NCBI GenBank assembly: GCA_030549775.1
Contig: CM060173.1
Coordinates: 31,614,110 to 31,678,109 of the forward strand
DNA length: 64,000 nucleotides
Reading direction: 5' to 3'
Source: Tamarix chinensis
Lineage: Eukaryota > Streptophyta > Magnoliopsida > Caryophyllales > Tamaricaceae
How positions within the stretch are numbered: position 1 is the stretch's first letter; every line of letters starts with the position of its first letter. Of the stretch, positions 12,666 to 26,260 are shown one piece after another. Under the pieces are notes generated by a model. The model was not told where the DNA came from and searched no databases. It worked only from the letters and a program-made list of their open reading frames with translations. Position numbers and translations under genes: made by a program.

Positions 12666-13552
12666 ACTAAAGGATGAATGGCTTACTACTATTTTTTTAC
12701 CTACAATATGATCTAGAACTACCCTCAATAGCCATGTCAACTCGAGATGATTAATGGGTCCTACAAGTCTATGATGATGGAATAATTACATCGGTGTTAA
12801 ATGATGGTATACTTTTGTATTCCATGAATGTCAACATTGTAGGCAGTTCAAATTCAAGTTAGTTTGTTGTGGAGCTTCATCTAGGACTTGCTCTGGAGTT
12901 TTTTCATGTAACAAACATGTACTCTCTTTTTTTGTGTTATATTGAACCATTAAAAGATTTTATAATATTCAATAAACTTATTTAAGTTATTTTTTTTTGC
13001 TTTTTTAGTTTCATTTCTACATCACATCAAAGTAGCAAATCCATGACCCTCGGTTCTTATCCAATACCTATCATTACCTACAATTCATTTGAATATCAAT
13101 AACAAAAATAATTATATTATAATCAAGTACATGAATAAATAAAATCAATTATAGAGAGAATTCCTACAATATGGTGAGTTCTTCATGCACATAAATATAA
13201 TCAACTTTATGATTATAAAAAATAAGTTAAGATTTCCTAGTCAATATATTTGCTTTCCATAATCGGTAATACCCAACTAACCAAGTCTAAAGAATTTTCA
13301 TATAACTCATTTCCAATATTCACAGCTAAGTGTGCCATAGAAGTAAGAAACTATATTTTCTATTAAAAGATCTTTTTATATACTAATTTTTACACATTTT
13401 GAATTAATTATTAGAAAAGGTTCCATATATAACATGATAAGTATTATAAAGGTAGACAAAATTATAAGGTATAGTACACAAAATGAGTTGTTGAGTATTA
13501 CCCCTCAAATTTAATTACCACTGATGAAATTAAATAAGAAATGTGTGATCTT
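12666..13552. other. Decayed spacer with a possible MULE N-terminal remnant
   Basis: Mostly AT-rich and unassigned. At about 12,735-12,870 on the plus strand, MSTRDD-stop-WVLQVYDDGIITS and then NVNIVGSSNS resembles the N-terminal segment preceding some plant Mutator-like transposases (a WVLQ.YY.G.I pattern). This is a weak match of about 45 codons containing a stop. The rest holds nothing recognisable. Confidence 0.25.
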
Positions 13553-14069
13553 TGATTGGGCATTTAGGGCACAACATAACATGTGTTTTGGTTCATGCAT
13601 GTCATAGAGAAAATTGAAGTGAATAAGATGTATATGGCAGAAATATGGGTGGCTCATATTATTTAATACGTATCGTATTTTCTCCATTTTCTACCATATA
13701 TATAAATATGATCTGTATTTTTGAGCTTTTTTATGACATTATTTTTCTTGTGGGATTCATTTAATAATATATATATAAACCCTAATTTTCAAGTAGAAAT
13801 ATATATATATATAAACCCTAATTGTCAAGTAGAAACAGTCAAACCCTACCTAATTCTTCTTCTCTCTTTCTTTTATGTAATTATAAGTGAAGTACTAATT
13901 TGTGTGATATTGTTGAGAGAGTTTGTTAATTCCTATTGTAATCACATAATTACATGAATAGAGAACTATGGTTTTCCCTTCGTTTTTTTGATTGATTTCT
14001 CAATTGTCTTGTGATTCCTAATTCTTGTTAAGATCTAATCCTGTTTAATTGTGATTGGAATTTTCTACT
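13553..14069 (+). repeat. Copia 5' LTR
   Basis: Pairs with 21,399-21,966. Shared landmarks are the ACAACATAACATGTGTTTTG block near the start, AACCCTAA.TGTCAAGT, GTTGAGAGAGTTTGT and the run ending ATTTTCTAC. The short AT-repeats at 13,769-13,810 are duplicated only in this copy. Confidence 0.75.
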
Positions 14070-14075
14070 ATAATT

Positions 14076-14091
14076 TGGTATCAAAGTCTGG
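14076..14091 (+). other. Primer-binding site, tRNA-iMet type
   Basis: TGGTATCAAAGTCTGG a few bases after the 5' LTR resembles the plant initiator-tRNA-Met primer site TGGTATCAGAGC with one mismatch. This fixes the plus orientation of the copia element. Confidence 0.75.
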
Positions 14092-14117
14092 TGGTTAAAG
14101 TATATATGTTGTTCAGG

Positions 14118-15829
14118 ATGACTTCCACAAAATTTAATTCTTAAAAGTTTGATCGGTCTGTCAATTTTATTTTGTGAAAATTGAAGATGCGGGTGATCTT
14201 GATTTAGAATGGTTTAGAGAAAGCCTTGTCTAGGAGATCATATAAGCCTGATTTGATGACTAAGGAGAGATTTGAGAAGGTAGATCTGAAGGCCCTCTCC
14301 GACTTTCAATTATGTATGTCTAATGAAGTTTTGTGGGAAGTGGCAAATAAATCAATGATTGTTGCCTTGTAATTGAAGCTCAAATCTCTATATGTGATGA
14401 AGTATATAGAAAATTGTCTATTGTTGAAGAATCAGCTTCATGACCTAAAGTTAGGTGAGAGTTAATCCTTAAGCTTCAACTTAGATGTTTTTTTAATTAT
14501 ATTATGATGGATTTGAAAAAATATAGATGTCAAACATGACGATGAGGATTTTTCCATATTGCTATTATGTTCTCTGCCTATGAGTGTTAAGCATTTCAAT
14601 GAGATAATGTTATATGGGAATATCAAGTTAGTTATTGAGAATGTGAAATTCACCCTGCTACAAATGGGATTTGATCGAACATCAATTTATTGGTAGCAGT
14701 ACTCCTAGGGACTCACATAATGAGGGACTTATAACCAGGGGAAGACTTAGGGGTGGGGGTCTAGTGATAGTAAAATGTATAGATCTAAGTCAAATAATTG
14801 GTACAAGAACTTTATGTGCCATAGGTGTCACAAAAAGGGTCATAGTAGGATGTTTTGTTTTAATAAGAAAACTGATGAGAAGTCTAGTGATTCATCAAGT
14901 ATGAAGGATGATGTTAATGTTTCTGAAGATGGTAGTGACTGAGATATGTTAATTGGCACTGATCGACAAACCAAGATGACTGATAAGTGGATCTTGGATT
15001 CTAGTCATTCTTACCACATTTGTCCCAACTAGAGTTGGTTTCAAACATATAAGGAGACTTTAGGTGGATTCAAAAAGTTGTTAGGATTGGAGTATTGAAT
15101 GTGAGGATGTATGATGATGTGGTTAGTACATTTTCCAATGTTATACATGTCAAAGAGATGACCAAGAACCTCATCTTGTTGTGTTTTTGGTATTGTAATG
15201 GGTATTGATGTGCGATTGAGAATGATACCTTGAGATTTCTAAAAGGGGCTCTTTTGGCAATGAAGGGAAAACATATAAACATACTGTATGAGTTGATTTC
15301 CATCATTGTGAGTGCAACTATTGCAATATCGATGAGTTTGATATACTTGAATGTTATGAGACTTTAGAACATGAGATTGGGGCACATGAGTGCTAAAGGA
15401 TTGATGGAGCTCCCAAGGAGGGGGTACTCAATGGATAGAGTATGAGTGCTAAGGTGCTTGATCACCTTATTGATGAATTCTATAGGAATGTATGGGTGTA
15501 TTTCTTGAATCATAATAATGATGTGTTTAGTGCATTCAAATATTAGAATACACTGTTAGAGAAGCAAACTGGGAAGCATATTAAGTGTCTCTGGATGGAT
15601 GATGGTCTTGAGTTCACTGAATAGAGTTTCAATGGATTATATCAATATCATGGGGCAGTAAGACACCACACTTATGTTGGGAGACCCCAATAGAATAGGA
15701 CCATTGGGAAGATGAACAATACCTTATTGGAGAATGCTCATTGTATGTTATCATAGGCTAGGTAAGGTAGAAATTTTTGGGTTGAGGCACTTCATATAGC
15801 AGCATGGCAAGTACAATGGTCACCTTATT
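14118..15829 (+). pseudogene. Copia gag-protease-integrase pseudogene
   Basis: The ATG at 14,118 opens a decayed gag of the UBN2 type, with blocks such as LCLSNEVLWEVANKSMI and NQLHDLKLGE. A CCHC knuckle CHRCHKKGHSRMFC (C-X2-C-X4-H-X4-C) lies near 14,815-14,860. The protease region reads WILDSSHSYHICPN near 14,991-15,033; the usual DSG has become DSS. A GAG-pre-integrase block, LGHMSAKGLMEL, is near 15,378. Integrase traces continue to WVEALHIAAWQVQW at about 15,778-15,820, where the foreign LTR begins. Many stops and frameshifts make it non-functional. Confidence 0.75.
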
Positions 15830-18800
15830 TCTAGAACCTCCATTTTTAGCACTTGAAATTTTCTTTATAAAGAGTTAATTTTGAAATCTAAACCATTAAA
15901 AACACAGTTCATTACCACCACACTTAGTATAAGTCTAATTTCTCTACCTTTCTTATACTAAGTGTTAAGGCTAAAATATTTATCCACTTAGATTAAGAAA
16001 AACAATTGATAAGAAGCAAATAAAGATTCCATTAAAATATTAAAATGTTTCAATAATAAAAGATCGGACAAAAGAGTTAAAAATAAAGAGAGAAAAAAAT
16101 ACAAAAGGGAACATAAGAGTCCACTAGATATTTAGATCAAAAGATGCTGAAATGAAAACTGGATAGTCCTAACTCTAAACCCTTACCAAAAGTCATCAAA
16201 CTGTATCCTCGAAGTACTCTTATAAGGTAAAAATTGCCCATTGAATATGTGAGGACTATAAAATGGAACCCATCAGTACAACCATACTGAGTAAACCACT
16301 ACATAGCATTAAGCATACACATATCACATGGAGCACCTAGAAGATAAAACAAGAAGATCACCACATAACATGTCAAATAGTATATTCCAAAGCTAAGTGT
16401 CACATTCATACTATAATTCACATCATACCATATGCCAAATACTCATCACATCAAACTTTACAATATTACAACTATTTTATTAATCCAATTATATTAAAGG
16501 TTTCCCTCAAAGGGAAGGTATTTTACATTAACCACCTCTATGACACTTATAAATAAAAGTACTAAGACAATTACCAACCAATATATCAAAATCCAAATAT
16601 CACATAGGGGCAACTAGAAAACTAAAAATTCACAACAACCCATTTAAATCCTTATATAATAGTTACTTCCATTTTTAAGCAGTTAAGGGGCTACAATAAT
16701 AACAAGAAGACATATAAAGTACACTAGTCATATCGGTACACTAAGAAAACATAGTATCCTCTCAACTTCTAACCCAAAGATATACAAGTAATCCGGTTAT
16801 AGTGTTGCAACAAGGCAACATAGTATCCTCCATCCTAAGACACCTAACCCTTAAGTATCAATATGCCTTATAGACATCGTAATTCACTAATAGAGCAAAT
16901 TAGATCCTTAGTTGGAATACTAAGGCATCCAATAAACCACTAAACTAAATCAAGGGCTCCTACCTTGTCTCTAGGGTAGCTAACCCTAAAGAGAAATCAT
17001 TCACAAATTTCAAATCTTTCACTTTAAATAATAATATCTTAATAAGGTGGTCATAAAATATCATATAATACATAATGATTCTAATTTCATACTTAACCAT
17101 GTTTTCTTTATTTTTAATTATTCAAGTCTACCCTTAGATTAATGATCCAAGTAAAAGTGAACACTAAAGTAAACTTAGGAACTTATAAAGGCCATCCTAG
17201 TCCAATTGTTCATACTTGAAGGCATAATAATTCATAAATGACCAAAATGCCTTTATATGTTATTTACTCAAACATTTCCCACTTTAATACCATTTGTTAT
17301 TAAAATTAATTAAAATTCATGGATGAATAAATAACATTAATATAGGCACTTTAATATTAAATTACAATTATGAAAAATTTTAGAAATGGAAATTTTTTCA
17401 TTTTGCCCTAAAATATAATTAATCCCATTTAACACATAGAACCCTAATCATGCATGTCTAGCATAATATTTTTGACACACTTATCATCTTCAACATAACA
17501 CAACACATAATAGGAATACATGATAAAAAAATTATAGATTTAAAGTGAAAATAAAAAAATACTTCTAGAGCATATAAAATTTAAATCACTTATAATTATG
17601 CATAAACATGCTAAAATCTTTATATATCAAACTCTAAGTGAAAAAAGTGAGTAAGATAATGGTAAGCTCAAAAAGATAATATAATGTCTTGGTAAGGAAA
17701 ATAATGCCTTGGCCAAACTCAAAAAACGTGTATAATTATTCTACCAAAAATAGTCCTATTCTAGCATGTTATCATACGTATATTAGAATACATAAATTTA
17801 ACATGCTCTTGTATATAAATCATATGGTCATATACTTGGATAAGCTAAGAAGAATATATGGTGCATGCATAATTATCATGAAATTACAAGGAAGTATAAA
17901 TTACACTTAAGTAGAATATAGGAAACCCCAAACATACTATCATATGATTTTTACATATTTAAAAGAAGCATATGTGTTGCCTCTTTCTAAGAACAAATAG
18001 AAAAATAAAATCAAATGCCTGCTAAAAGAACTTTATAGTCTTTGGAAGATGGAGGCACAAGAGGATGAGCCAAATAAATATGAAGACTTCACAATTTAAC
18101 TAAAAATATAAGATTATTTATTCATTTAAAAATAAATAAATGATAGATAGAAGGAAATTTAGAAGTGAGAATAAGGAGAAAGAGTAGAGGATGGGTCTCA
18201 GTTATAGGCTGAACAAAGCTCAAGAACACTTGGCAAAAATAATCAAAGTGAATAGAGAGGTGGGAGAAACCAAGAGGAGCAAATGAGAGAAAGGATAGAT
18301 GAAAAAATTACAAGGAAAATAAGATATAAATATGGCAGGGAGGTTGCTAAAATCTGATGCTAATAGAGAAGGCGGAGCTTACTTATTCAATGCTTGAATG
18401 CAGGGGTAGGAGGTTAAGTGTGCAAGAGAAAGTATGGTGGATGTGTAAAAGTTATGGCAACCTAAATATCATGGAAAATGGGTGAGGGATTCTAGGTTTT
18501 TATAGGGGTAGGGGAGATATATTTCAAGCATAGGGAAGGTAAGTGAAGAATGTTGCATGCAAGAAAAGCTAAAATGACATAAGTAGCATACGTAGGAAGT
18601 GTAGGGAAGTGACTTTCATTCAAATTTTAGTTTAATGAATGGAAAAAAAGTTCAAATTGATGTAAAATATAATCATGTAAGTGTATGGAAGGAATTTCAT
18701 GGGTAACACAGTAATTTTTGGGTTAATAGATTAATTTTAGTGGTGGAAAGATCACTAAAGAGGATACAATTAAGAAAAATATCATATAAGCTCATAAAAT

Positions 18801-19280
18801 TATGAAATATTTTGAAAAGTGTTAAAATGATATTCAAAATTCACATATAAATTTTCATAAATTTACAACAATATTTGATATATAAAATATTGATCTGAGG
18901 GTGAACTAACAAGCATGCAAAGTAATTACAAAATAAAAATAATAAAAACTATTCCTAAAATTATAAAAATTTCCAAATCCTCATATTTACTCATTTAAAA
19001 TCTAAATATAGTTTTTAAGAATTTTTAACACATATTTATTATGATTTTTAGCTATCATACCTTAGTTACATATTTTACGTCTAAAATTCCTAAGAGATAA
19101 CAAACCCAAATAAAATTAAGCCACAGTTTCTAGCTTTACATTTTAAGCCATTAAGGACCTAAATAAAATTTCACAAGAATATTTTTCAAGAAATAACTTA
19201 AAATGTAATAGGCATAAATAATATTTTATAAGTAGACTACGTATAGCTGTAAAATCGTAAATACTATAGAATCACCCCAA
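15830..19280. mobile_element. Long LTR nested in the copia element
   Basis: It interrupts copia integrase. The first 160 bp match the start of the 22,127/38,757 LTRs: an ACC.CCATTTTTA start, then CAGTATAAGTCT-like, then CTTATACTAAGTG.TAAGGCTAAAA. It also has the shared CTCTAGGGTAGCTA box near 16,970. The distal part (about 18,200-19,260) matches the reverse complement of 52,111-53,283. The start is degenerate (TCTAGAACCTCC instead of TGTAACACCCCC), the right end is not clear, and no target duplication was found. It is older and more diverged than the duplicated 4.3-kb LTRs. No internal coding is present. Confidence 0.6.
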
Positions 19281-19689
19281 ATACTATTGAATTTATACAG
19301 ATTATGTCTATTTAGGAGTAATTAGTTGAAGATATCTTCAACTCTGATAACATCCTAGTCCTATAAAGTTGTGAGGCTATCTTGGAGCACTTTTAGATTG
19401 ATTGACTGACCCCATAAATTAACATGAGTCATTTCAATATGTTTGTCCTCACTCACACACTTTCCTTTTTTTTTTTGAAAAATTTTCAAAACTTTCCAGG
19501 AGGTCACCTATCCTAAAAATTATTCCACGGTAAACATGCTTAACTATGATGTTCTTAGAATGGAAGCACCAAAAGAATGATATATCATGTTTATATAAGT
19601 AGTCATATAAATTATTATAATACTATACTCAATGTGGTTGTATTACCCTACTATCCCTAAAGTGGGTGAATCTAGGAAATAATGAAGCA
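19281..19689. other. Junction region, unassigned
   Basis: Between the end of the nested LTR similarity and the point where copia coding can again be followed. It probably contains decayed integrase C-terminal sequence, but no motif is clear. Confidence 0.25.
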
Positions 19690-21311
19690 AAGGAACATTG
19701 TTCTAGGTAGAACATAGAGTATTGTTAAGCTTATGATAAGGCATGATTTTGAGGAGTTGGCTGACTATGCCTTATCTATTATAGAGATAATTATTAATGT
19801 GCATGAGCAAGCGTCGCTATTATGAATTATGACTTTGTTGAGTGATGTGTTTCCATGGAAGAGGAGATGTATTTTTTATTGAAGAATTAAATGTGGAAAC
19901 TCGTGAAGTCACTTGGGAAGAAAAAGATAGTTAACTTCAAGTGGGTGTACAAGTTCAAATAGGGAACCTTGAGAGTTGAGAGACCAAGGTACAAGGTTTG
20001 TTTAGTTTCACATGAGTTCTATCATATTCCAGACATGGATTATAATAAGCGTTTTTCTATTATTGTTAGATATACTTCCATTCATGCTATAAGGAGTAGT
20101 TGGATGTTAAAACTAAATTTCTGTATGGTGATCTTAAGGAAAATATTTACATACATCAACCTAATGGATTTCTTGCTGAGGGAATGCGTGACCATGTGTG
20201 CCTATTGAAGAGGTCACTATACAACATAACTTAGCCTCTTAGACAATGGCATAAACAGCTTGATCATTTTATTCTTGGGCATGGTTTCTTTGGGAGTGAG
20301 TACGATGGGTGTGTGTATTTGAAGGAGATGGAGGATGGCTTGCTTATGTATCTTTTTTTTGTATGTCAATGACATACTTACGGAAGCAAAGGATGTATTT
20401 GATGTTGATAAGGTGAAAACAATGCTCATGAGTGAATTTGAGATGAATGATTTTGGAACTGCAAAGAGGATCTTGGCATAGAGATCATATAAGACCGTGA
20501 TTGCAAGAGCTTGTACTTGACATAAAATTCCTATGTGAATAAGGTGCTTAAAAGGTTTCATACTGATGCTAAGTTAGTGAGAACTCCTTTTTCTACTGAC
20601 TTTAGGTTGTTATTTTTGGACTTCCCCAAATCCAAAGTAAAAGAGGAGTTCATGGCTACTATTTCCTAATCCATTGTTGTCAGTTGTGTCATATATGCGA
20701 TGGTGTGAACTTGGCCTGATATCACTCAAGATGTTAGTATTGTGAGTTAATATATGAAAACTATAAGGAAGAATCACTAGCAAGTAGTGAAGTGAATCTT
20801 GAGACACTTAAAGGGTACAACATCAACTTATTTAGAGTATAGGAGATCAGCTGATCTACTAGTTGGGTTTCTGAAATCTAATTATGGTGGAGACTTTGAT
20901 AATAGGAGGTCAAATAGTAGATATATTTTTTACCATGGTGGTTTAGCTATTAGTTAGAGGTATTCCTTCTAGAAGTCAATGACCTTATCCACTACCGAGG
21001 TAGAGTACATGGCTATGAATGAGGTTTTTCAAGAAGTTGTGTGGCTTGATGATTTAGTATGTGAGTTGGCGTTTGGCTGTGGTGCTTTAGTTATTAAAAG
21101 TGATAGCTAGAGTGCGATCTGTTTGGCAATGAATAAGAATTATTTCCACCGTCAAATGAAACACATTGATATTGAGTATCACTTTATCCAAGTTACCATT
21201 ATGTTAGAGAAGGTGAGTATTTTGGAGAATCCAACCAATATGCTAACAAAGCCATAGAGCATGAGCAAGTTTGAGTATTTCTCGGACTTGGTCAGTGTTC
21301 GTAGGCCATGA
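19690..21311 (+). pseudogene. Copia reverse transcriptase-RNase H pseudogene
   Basis: Frame-corrected reading gives DFEELADYALSI, then GKKKIVNFKWVYKFK, RYKVCLVSHEFYHIPDMDYN, HGFFGSEYDGCVYLKEMEDG, NSYVNKVLKRFH, and the RNase H block STTEVEYMAMNEVFQEVVWL with HRQMKHIDIEYHFI. It ends at 21,311. The catalytic YVDD reads YVND (20,362-20,373), so even this residue is lost. Stops replace expected Trp at HWQ (20,778), KWI (20,793) and ISWR (20,955), and expected Gln at SFQK (20,970) and SDSQSAI (21,108), consistent with C-to-T decay. Not functional. Confidence 0.85.
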
Positions 21312-21398
21312 GGCCCTTTAGAGGGCTAAGGGTTTTTACAGAGGTCTTTCCATATCATGCATCATAAATGCTGTGTCAAGGTGTAGAAGCATGAGTTT

Positions 21399-21966
21399 TG
21401 ATTAGATATTTGGTACACAACATAACATGTGTTTTGGTTCATGCATGTTGTGGAAAACATTAAGGTGAATATGAGGTGTATGGGTGAATAATTGTGCCCA
21501 TATTCTTTAATAAAAATCATATTTTCTCCATTTTCCACCGAATAAATTTTTTTTCTAACAAAATAGATTGCATTTTTCCTAAAAATATGGGGCACCATAT
21601 TTATAAATATGGTTCATATTTTTTTTTTGGGAATTTGTTATGCAGCATCAATTTTCTTGTGGGGCTTCTATACAGATATAAAAGATTATAGTACGAACCC
21701 TAACTGTCAAGTGGAACCAACCAAAAAGTACTAAATTCTTCATACTTCTTTCTCTTGTGAAATTCTGAGTGAATTATTGATTTTTGTAATCTTGTTGAGA
21801 GAGTTTGTCAAATTTCTTTTGTACTCACACAATTGCATGGATAGAAATCTCTGATTTTCCCTTATAGCTATATTTTGATTGATTTCACCATTGTTTTCAA
21901 TTGTCATATGGTTCCTGATTATTGTTCAGATCTAATCTTATTTAATTGCAATCGACATTTTCCACA
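21399..21966 (+). repeat. Copia 3' LTR
   Basis: Partner of 13,553-14,069, ending ATTTTCCACA. An AAGGTGTAGAAG stretch at 21,379-21,389 upstream resembles a copia polypurine tract. The two LTRs differ at many sites and several indels, so this insertion is old. Confidence 0.75.
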
Positions 21967-23053
21967 ACGAAATGACATACAACTACAGAGAATCAAAAAT
22001 TAGTAGCATTCAGATCTATCACTCCAATCCAAATCTACCATTCATGACTCATAGATCAACAACTAATGCCTAACACTACCTCAATTATCAATGTTGAGGA
22101 CCATTTTTAGATTCAAGATCTAATGATGTAACACCCCCATTTTTACTCCTAAAAATTTTTGTTTTGTAGAAGGGTTAATTACAACATAATGGGTATTACT
22201 GCCACACTCAGTATAAGTCTGGCATCCTCTACCATGCTTATACTAAGTGCTAAGGCTAAAACATTACTTTACTTGAATAAAATGATTAAAAAGTCATAAT
22301 ACAGAGAATAATAAAAGAGTATGGTGCTCGTTAAAAGCAACATCAACAATCCACCGAAACTTAAGAGAGAAATTACAGGAGGATATGAAAGTCCAAATAA
22401 AATCTGAGACCACATAACAGAAGAGACACCAGATATTCCTATGCTCATCAAAACTGACTAACAACTTTCAATTAACTCAGAAGCTGGCCTACAAAGTCCC
22501 CTGTCCATTGAATAGACAAGGGCCCACAAAAACGAAATCTTCAGTACTACAGTACCAAGCAACCTTTTATACCAAACTAACATGATAAAATAGCATGGAA
22601 CACATATAAGGCATACAACTAACATTGTATAAGACATATACATACACATACAAGAATTGAAATACAATAGTCATTTAGATAATTAAATTCCATCTAGGTC
22701 ACAGACTACTCATATTCATTCATTTGAAACTTTACCAAATGAACAATCCAAATATACTATTTGGAGTATGATTAGAAGAAAACCCTGACACAATAACCGT
22801 AAGATATCATGACAATACATGGTATAAACAATAATACATACATGAGATGATCCAAACTCAATAATCATATAGATAAGCAGTAGTCACCAAACTACATACT
22901 GTTCATGCGTGCTTATTTATAGTATAATAACACTTCTCAACTAAGCATCCCAAGATGCTCTCTAAAGCAATAATTAAAATCCAACTCTACACCACAATTA
23001 TAATCTCTACAGCATAGTTCATGTTTTATCATCAATCCCCACCAATTACATAC

Positions 23054-23590
23054 ATCATAGGTATGTTTACAGGTATAATATACTCAGATCCCTAAAATTA
23101 CAAGTATACTTACAACTATAGTATAATAAAATACATAACATCACATGTATACTTATAGGTACAGAATGATAAAATCCATAACATCACATGTATATTTACA
23201 AGTACAGTATGATAAAATCTATAACATCATAGGTATACTTACACATATAGTTTAATAACCAAATACATAACGTCATAGGTATACTTACAGGTACAGTATA
23301 ATAACCAAATACATAACATCACAGGCATACTTACAGTTAAATATAATAACATCTTTAACCCCATAGGTATACTTACAAGTATAGTATAATAAAATGCATA
23401 ACCCCATAAGTATACTTACAAGTACAGTATGATAAAATTCGTATACATACAGGTATAGTATGATAAAATCCATAACATCATAGGTATACTTACAGGTACA
23501 GTGCAATAACCAAATAAATAACGTCACAGGTATACTTACAAGTACAGTATAATAAAATCCATAACCTCACATGTATGCTCATAGACATAA
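23054..23590. repeat. 43-46-bp minisatellite, copy A
   Basis: About ten to eleven tandem units built on CA(T/C)AGGTATACTTACA followed by GTACAGTATAATAAAATCC and ATAACAT, with unit lengths near 43 and 46 bp. Just after it, at 23,596-23,690, is a shorter array based on CACAGGTAGGCACAAAGGCT. Confidence 0.85.
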
Positions 23591-25357
23591 TACCAACACA
23601 GGTAGGCACAAAGGCTACTACCGAAACCATAGGTAGGCTACCAAAACAACAAGTAAGCAAAAAGGCTATTACCAAACTAATCTAATATCTAATAATGATC
23701 ATTCCAATCCAATCATATAATTTTTCAGTTTTATTTACTTGAGGGGGATACAAGAATAACCCAGTGATATAAAAGTACATCTATCATACCGGCGCATAAT
23801 GCATCATAGTACCCTCCAACCATCGAGCCCAGAGGCATAATAGCACTCTGGTCATACTGATGCACAAGGAAAAAAGTGCCCTCCTCACATCAGACACCTA
23901 ATCCTTAAGTATCGATACCCTCTATAGGGCATGTAGGTCACCTATGGAATAGACTAGGGCCTTACTAAGGCACAACCGGCACACCAGAAACCCAAACAAA
24001 TCGAGAAATCCTACCTCATCTCTAGGGTAGCTACCCCTAGATAGAACCCATTCCCAAACTTGAGGTCTTCCACTTTACATATTAGTATTTTTATAAGGGA
24101 ATCACATATAACATATATTACACAATTATTTTCATTTCCATACTTATCTATTTTTCCTTTATTTACAATTATCTAGGCCAACCCTAAGGTCAATAGTCCA
24201 AAATGAGGTCAAGGTCAACCTATTAAAAGTATAAGGTCATCCTATGTCCAATTATTTACAATTGGGTCCATTAGGCCAAAATGACCAAAATGCCCCTAAA
24301 ACCAATAATTACCAAATCATCATCCATTTAAAAACTAAATCCATTTTATTTATTAATTTGTCATGAAAATGCTAAAATGAAGTAATTTAATTATTTATTA
24401 AGAAATTTAAATTATCAGCTATGTCAAAAGACTATTTTGCCCTTACACTTGTTTCTGCATACAAAACCCTATCATACACTTTTAATACATACAAAACACA
24501 TGGTCACATAATAAACAATAGATAATACATATTAAACATGATTTTTATGATAAATATCATAATACACTAAAAATGGCTAAATTACCTCTAGGGCACACAT
24601 CCATAATATTTATTCCATAATTATATCTAAGCATGCTTAACGTATTATTTTATACATAATTATCATATAAAATAATTTTCTATCATTAGAATCATTTTAA
24701 CCATACTTTCGTACCTGAAATATTTTAACTCAGATAACATGCTTGTTTTAACAATTTTCATAATAATTAACACATAACTATGTTGAAATAAATCATGCTT
24801 AACATATTTCATACACCAAAAATCCTAATGTGTTATCATGAAATATTTATCATTTTAGTAGGGTATAAGGGTTACTCAAATTCTAGCAAAAATATAGAAA
24901 TAGCGGTATCCATTAAAAATTATTAGGTTCTGCTAATAAACTTTTGTACTTAAAAATAATACCACAATTACTTAGTTAATATATATCAAATAAACAAATA
25001 ACTATATAAATAAAATATTTATTTTTAAAAAATTACCAAAATACCCTTACATCTATTATAGGTACTAAAATTTGCTAAAAACAACACACACAAGTCACGC
25101 CGCCAGCGTGAGCCATGCATGCTGAGAAGGCTTAGGCTGTTGGCTGGGTGACGGGGCTACAAGGGTGAGGTAGGGAGAGCTGGCAGCCGATGGGTGTAAT
25201 GGTGTTGGTCGGTGGTCGGTGGTAGAGGGCTGTTGGTTGTGGCTGTAGAAAGTATGGTTGTAGCACGATGGCGGAGGCTACTGGTTGCCCTGGAAGGGCT
25301 CGGTTGAGAGTGGCAGAAGTGGTGGATGAATGTTCGGGAAGGGGAGAAGGGAGAAGA

Positions 25358-26232
25358 TGATGTGGTTTTTATCAAAGTAACAGAAGGTTGGATCAAAATT
25401 TGTATTAGAAGCTGTCACCCACGATCTAATGCAAAAAGAATGAAGTGATTTGGTGGATTATGGACAAAGAAATTGATGTTACAAGATGAAGGTGTTCAGC
25501 AGATTTGAAGGTGTTCAAATGTGTCGTGTGAAGATAGATTTGAGGAAGGATTAATCCCGGATTATCCTTGCTCAATACAGACCCAAAAGGGAGGATTAGA
25601 CTTTAGCTCTCTTGCTCAAAGTTTTATCAAAATTCTTATTATTCATTCTATTCAATTCTCTATACAAATGTTGTGCACAAAAGGTATATATAGGAAAGAA
25701 TAAGCTTGGTGGTGAGCTTCCTTAACCAGCCAAGTTTACCCCCCTAATCCAGCCCATTAATCATGGTTGAATTAATCCCATATTTACCTTAATCCAAAGC
25801 ATAATATCATTGGTTAAATGATATAAAGGATTAATATTACAAAGCTATACAATAGACTAAGATACATACATGAAATTATAGCCATACCCTAACTTACATA
25901 AAATATACTTAGGGTTAGGGTTTACAACAAGTTTATAAAAATAATGAATATCATCACTCTATCTCTTGCTGTAATGTATCATCCCATGAATGTCATAGTC
26001 TTGCATGCCTTGGAATACTTGTACACATCAATGTGTATGAACATCATCTTCTTGCAAATATGTAACATACCTACAAGAATAACTTGAATGGTTTTTAATG
26101 TCAAGCATATTAGAATTATCAAGAATATTTAACATGATAGGCTCCAATATTATAAAAGCTAAATCATCTTCCTTACCTTGAGGATTAGAATGAATAGGAC
26201 AATCATTATTTTCAATGGATGCTCCTTCATCA
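25358..26232 (-). repeat. Gypsy 3' LTR (875 bp)
   Basis: On the minus strand it starts TGATGAAGGAGC and ends CCACATCA. Same length as its partner, with about 13 substitutions counted by eye (about 1.5%) and no indel. A minus-strand frame continues from integrase into this LTR for about 65 codons. Confidence 0.92.
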
Positions 26233-26250
26233 TACTCCCCAAGTTGAGAA
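26233..26250 (-). other. Polypurine tract of the gypsy element
   Basis: On the minus strand CTTGGGGAGTA sits directly before the 3' LTR start TGATG, the usual site of plus-strand priming. Confidence 0.65.
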
Positions 26251-26260
26251 GAATTTACCC

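Larger units (their letters stand above)
13553..21966 (+). mobile_element. Decayed Ty1/copia (Tnt1/Tork-like) retrotransposon
   Basis: Two diverged LTRs (13,553-14,069 and 21,399-21,966) flank gag-PR-IN-RT-RNaseH remnants in copia order, with a tRNA-iMet primer site after the 5' LTR. A foreign long LTR interrupts the integrase region at about 15,830. The coding region has many stops, frequently at expected Trp or Gln codons. No clear 5-bp target duplication survives, so the outer edges are set from LTR alignment and the TG start and are uncertain by some bases. Confidence 0.8.

Noticed and set aside
23054..23590. Regular short repeats as a CRISPR-like array
   Set aside because: Whole units repeat in tandem without unique spacers, in a plant retrotransposon LTR; this is a minisatellite.
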